From contig CAMYWZ010000025.1 in the NCBI GenBank assembly GCA_947302945.1, positions 1 to 9,417 of the forward strand: DNA of 9,417 bases, in the 5' to 3' direction. Shown piece by piece: positions 6,537-9,417 of the stretch. The notes beneath the pieces were generated by a model, which was not told the origin of the DNA, searched no databases, and saw only the letters and a program-made list of their open reading frames with translations. Source of the stretch: an uncultured Bacillota bacterium. Lineage in GTDB: Bacteria > Bacillota > Clostridia > Peptostreptococcales > Anaerovoracaceae. Each line of letters begins with the position of its first letter. Position 1 is the stretch's first letter. Both the position numbers and the translations under genes were made by a program.

Positions 6537-7157
6537 TTATCTTCCCTGCTTTCTGTAGGCCTCAAGATCGTTCTTGAGGTGGATGTTCTCCATCTGGATG
6601 TCGAAGAAGCTGCTCTCGATATCCCTGCAGCGGGTCTCGAGCTCCTCTATCTTCTTCTGGGCTTCGAGAGGCGCGTTGTCGCTCTTCTGGACTTTGGCGA
6701 GAAGCTCGTCCACTCTTGAGCGAAGCTCCTCGTTATAGCGCTTCTCCTCTTCGAGCTGGGAGTTGACGGAAGAGAGCTGCTGATCCTTCTCGGCTATGTA
6801 GCGCTGGAGCGTTTCGCGGTTGGCCTGCATGCTGGCGACCTCTTCCTTGTAGGAAGCGTAGTTAGCCTTGAGCTCCTCCCACATGCGCTCGTAGCTTGCG
6901 GCGTTGTCGGAGAGCTTCTGGTTCTGCTCCAGAAGGGAGGTGATGTCGGAATCGAGGGTGTAGTACTCGTCCGCGATGAGCATGGCGGCAAGCACCGCGA
7001 CTGCGGAAAGAGGCTGTGAACCTGCTCCCCCGTCTATCTCCTTCATCTTAGCGTCGACGTGATCGGCAAGCTTGAGGACGTAATCTCTGGGCATGTCGCC
7101 GGAGAGAGTGTACTCCTGACCGAAGACCAGGACTGTAACTTTGTTGATCTCTGCCAT
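6537..7157 (-). CDS. zapA: ZapA-domain cell-division protein with long coiled coil
   Basis: Residues ~1-85 match ZapA: NKVTVLVFGQEYTLSGD, then YVLKLADHVDAKMKEID and the helix LSAVAVLAAMLIADEYYTLDSD. ZapA binds FtsZ and bundles its filaments at the division ring. Typical Firmicutes ZapA is about 85-110 residues; here the protein runs to 206. The extra ~120 residues are almost continuous charged heptad-type coiled coil (for example LQRYIAEKDQQLSSVNSQLEEEKRYNEELRS in two stretches), ending NIHLKNDLEAYRKQGR. There is no membrane span. The ATG at 7157 has AGGAG at 5-base spacing, overlapping the end of pheT. The position directly after pheT and before mutS2 matches the known pheT–zapA–mutS2 neighbourhood, although cvpA and polX, present in Bacillus, are absent. 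The symbol is by domain and context; the extended form may differ in function. Confidence 0.87.
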   Translation of the reverse strand: MAEINKVTVLVFGQEYTLSGDMPRDYVLKLADHVDAKMKEIDGGAGSQPLSAVAVLAAMLIADEYYTLDSDITSLLEQNQKLSDNAASYERMWEELKANYASYKEEVASMQANRETLQRYIAEKDQQLSSVNSQLEEEKRYNEELRSRVDELLAKVQKSDNAPLEAQKKIEELETRCRDIESSFFDIQMENIHLKNDLEAYRKQGR

Positions 7158-7162
7158 GGTGT

Positions 7163-7169
7163 CTCCTTT
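7163..7169 (-). promoter_or_regulatory. Ribosome binding site of zapA
   Basis: AAAGGAG on the minus strand lies 5 bases before the zapA ATG at 7157 and overlaps the pheT stop codon (TAA at 7170-7168). It is the best Shine-Dalgarno in the operon and fixes the zapA start. Confidence 0.8.
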
Positions 7170-9417
7170 ATATTTCCCTTAAAACAGCGTTGAACTTATC
7201 CTTAAGTGCTGCAAGCACCCTTGTATTGATCTCGTTGACCTCCGCGTCGGTGAGGGTCCTGTCCTTGGCCCTGTAGGTAAGGGAGAAGGCAAGGCTCTTG
7301 TGAAGCGGCGGTACAGGCACTCCGCGGTAGACGTCGAAGAGCTTTACGCTCTCGAGCAGGCTTCCGGCGGTGGCGGCTATAACGTCTTCCATGTCCCCGG
7401 CTTTGAGCTCCTCCTTGACGACAAGGGCGAAATCCCTTACCATCGCGGGGTACTTGGGCAGCGGGACGTATTTCTTTTCGGTGTCCGAAAGCTCCGCGGC
7501 TGCGGCGAAATCGATCTCGGCGGCGTAGACTTCGGCGTCGATGCCGTAGCTTTCCGCGATCTCGGGGTGGACCTGGCCGACGGTGCCTACGTAAGTTCCG
7601 TCCTTTTCTATGCGGGCGCAGCGTCCGGGGTGGAAGCTCGGATCGTCCTTTTCAGTTGTGAACCTGGCGCCTTTGACGCCTATCACCTTCAGGAGCTCTT
7701 CGACGCGGCCCTTCATGAGGTAGAAATCCTCGGCCGGTCCGTAGGCTGCGAGGCACAGGGCATCCTTCTCCTCCGGCAGGCCGTCTCCGCCTTTGCCGTT
7801 GTTGAAGAAGGTGTTGCCGAGCTCGAAGATGCGGGCCTGAGGGATGCTGCGGCTCCAGTTGGTGGCAAGGACGTCAAGCTCGTTCGGAAGCAGCATGGTG
7901 CGCATGACGGAAGTGTCTTCTCCGAGCGGGTTGAGCAGCTTTATGAACTGCCTTCTTGCGGAATTCTCTGGAATGCGGACCTTGTCCGAAGCGCCGGGGC
8001 TTACGAAGCTGTAGGTCTGGACTTCGTCCATGCCCAGGCCTGTGAGCACGTCCTTGGCGAGGTTCCTTAGGACCTGGCGCGGCGTGAGCCTGGCCTCCGT
8101 GGTGTGAGGCGGTATGCGCACTGGCAGCTTGTCGTAGCCGTACATGCGGGAGATCTCCTCCACGTAGTCTTCTTCTATGAGGAGGTCCTGCCTGACGGTG
8201 GGCGGGGTGACGGTGATGATGTCCCCTTTGACGCTGGTCTTGATCTCCAGGGCGTTGAGGTAGGCCGTCATCTGCTCTGTGGGAAGCTCTACTCCCATGA
8301 GCTTGTTCATGCGGCTTGCGCGTATATCTATTACGACAGGCTTTTCCATGTTCGGGTATACGTCCACGTCTCCGGTGAGGACGGTGCCTGCGCCGAGGGA
8401 CTCGACGAGATAGCAGAAGCGGTCGCAGGCGTCTTTGGCGAGGTTGGGGTCTATGCCCTTCTCGAAGCGGCCGGATGCCTCCGTACGAAGGCCGAGAGCC
8501 TTGGAAGTGCGGCGCACGGAATCTCCGAGGAAGTTCGCGGATTCGACGAGGACCATCTGAGTGTCGTCCTCGATCTCGGACATGAGGCCGCCCATGACAC
8601 CGGCTACTGCGGTGGAGCCTTCGGCGTCCTTGATCATGAGCATGGAGCTGGTGAAGGTGCGCTCGTTGCCGTCCAGAGTGGTGAATTTCTCTCCGTCAGC
8701 TGCGGTATCCACTATGATGTGGGAGCCGCGCACGGTGCGTATATCGAAGGCGTGGAGCGGCTGGCCGTACTCGAGCATGACGAAGTTGGTGATGTCCACG
8801 ATGTTGTTTATTGGGCGCTGGCCGGAGTACATGAGGCAGCGCTGCAGCCACCAGGGGCTCTGCTCTACCTTTATGTCCTTGATGACTCTGCAGCAGTAGC
8901 GCTTGCAGAGGTCCGGGCGCTTGATGGTGACTTTTATGTAGTCCTCGCTCTTTTCGGGAGCGACTTTTTTGCACTTGGTGTCCGGGTAGCGCAGCGGCGT
9001 TCCGAAGGTAGCCGAAGCCTCGCGGGCCATGCCTATCATCGACAGGCAGTCCGGGCGGTTCGGGGTGATCTCGAAGTCCACGACGGCGTCGTCCAGGCCG
9101 AGAGCCTCGACGAGGTCCTGACCGGGTTTGAACTCATCCGGGAGGATCCAGATGCCATCCTTGCTGGCCACGGGCACGACCTTGTCGTCGAAACCGAGTT
9201 CGGAGCAGCTGCAGAGCATGCCGAAGGACTCCACGCCGCGAAGCGCGCCTGCGTGAATGGTGACGCCCTCTTCAGTCTTGGGCTGTCCGTGCAGAGGCCC
9301 GGGAATATGCGAACCGTCAAGGCAGACCGGAACCAGAGCGCCTTCGAAGATGTTCGAAGCGCCTGTTACTATCTGCACCGGAGCATCCTTGCCGACGTTG
9401 ACCCGGCAGACCAGGAG
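7168..9417 (-). CDS. pheT: Phenylalanine--tRNA ligase beta subunit, 5' end cut
   Basis: PheT pairs with PheS as an alpha2beta2 enzyme that charges tRNA-Phe; the beta subunit carries tRNA-binding and editing domains. The frame is open through the right edge: the first visible residues are LLVCRVNVGKDAPVQIVTGA, within the N-terminal EMAP-II-like tRNA-binding domain. 749 residues are seen of the roughly 800 usual for the family, so about 45-50 N-terminal residues are outside; the GTG at 9378 is internal, not a start. Visible blocks, numbered from the edge, are TPNRPDCLSMIGMARE (~119), the B3/4 editing region with ASGRFEKGIDP (~314), the B5 domain ending EEISRMYGYDKLP (~420-432), the catalytic-like core and the C-terminal FDX-ACB domain (LPKYPAMVRDFALVV, ~653 to the end). 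pheS is expected just upstream. zapA starts 10 bases after the stop. Confidence 0.97.
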   Translation of the reverse strand, partial: LLVCRVNVGKDAPVQIVTGASNIFEGALVPVCLDGSHIPGPLHGQPKTEEGVTIHAGALRGVESFGMLCSCSELGFDDKVVPVASKDGIWILPDEFKPGQDLVEALGLDDAVVDFEITPNRPDCLSMIGMAREASATFGTPLRYPDTKCKKVAPEKSEDYIKVTIKRPDLCKRYCCRVIKDIKVEQSPWWLQRCLMYSGQRPINNIVDITNFVMLEYGQPLHAFDIRTVRGSHIIVDTAADGEKFTTLDGNERTFTSSMLMIKDAEGSTAVAGVMGGLMSEIEDDTQMVLVESANFLGDSVRRTSKALGLRTEASGRFEKGIDPNLAKDACDRFCYLVESLGAGTVLTGDVDVYPNMEKPVVIDIRASRMNKLMGVELPTEQMTAYLNALEIKTSVKGDIITVTPPTVRQDLLIEEDYVEEISRMYGYDKLPVRIPPHTTEARLTPRQVLRNLAKDVLTGLGMDEVQTYSFVSPGASDKVRIPENSARRQFIKLLNPLGEDTSVMRTMLLPNELDVLATNWSRSIPQARIFELGNTFFNNGKGGDGLPEEKDALCLAAYGPAEDFYLMKGRVEELLKVIGVKGARFTTEKDDPSFHPGRCARIEKDGTYVGTVGQVHPEIAESYGIDAEVYAAEIDFAAAAELSDTEKKYVPLPKYPAMVRDFALVVKEELKAGDMEDVIAATAGSLLESVKLFDVYRGVPVPPLHKSLAFSLTYRAKDRTLTDAEVNEINTRVLAALKDKFNAVLREI

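Noticed and set aside
7300..8070. Plus-strand open frame of 256 codons opposite pheT
   Set aside because: It lies wholly antisense to conserved PheT domains and its composition mirrors the pheT frame.
9376..9378. GTG as a start codon for pheT
   Set aside because: The frame continues upstream to the window edge with typical PheT N-terminal sequence (LLVCRVNVG), so this GTG is internal.
7158..9417. T-box or other synthetase leader element
   Set aside because: Any leader would lie upstream of pheS, outside the window; the gaps within the operon are at most 10 bases and cannot hold one.

Overview
The window reads as a bacterial chromosome segment, most likely from a moderately G+C-rich member of the Bacillota (Clostridia-like). 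The reasons are the minus-strand order pheT – zapA – mutS2 – argS, which resembles the pheT/zapA/mutS2 neighbourhood of Firmicutes, the presence of MutS2 with a C-terminal Smr domain, and tRNA genes with encoded CCA. The assignment rests on gene order and protein flavour only, so it is tentative below phylum level.

Layout from right to left (direction of transcription, minus strand): pheT (5' end cut by the window edge), a ZapA-domain gene extended by a long coiled coil, mutS2, argS and a TPR-repeat gene. These five genes are packed with gaps of 10, 6 and 1 bases and one short junction overlap, so they look like a single operon. It combines two aminoacyl-tRNA synthetases, a cell-division factor, a DNA/ribosome-associated ATPase and a probable TPR scaffold. 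A weak hairpin follows the last stop. Next comes a separate tRNA operon on the same strand, tRNA-Asn(GTT) – tRNA-Leu(TAA) – initiator tRNA-fMet(CAT), driven by a perfect-consensus sigma-70-type promoter (TTGACA, 17 bases, TATAAT) with an A-rich upstream tract, and closed by a strong hairpin with a U-rich tail.

The left 740 bases differ. They are visibly A+T-rich, lie on the plus strand and converge on the tRNA operon. They hold the C-terminal half of a streptogrisin/alpha-lytic-type serine protease and, overlapping its end by 13 bases, a small single-pass membrane protein of unknown family, followed by their own intrinsic terminator. The contrast in base composition and the position next to the 3' end of a tRNA gene suggest an accessory cassette beside a conserved core operon.

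The core operon is ordinary in content. The points most worth a second look are the protease/membrane-protein pair, the disulfide-poor form of the protease, the degenerate first Smr motif in MutS2 and the enlarged ZapA. I did not find a clear new multi-gene system, CRISPR array or insertion sequence.
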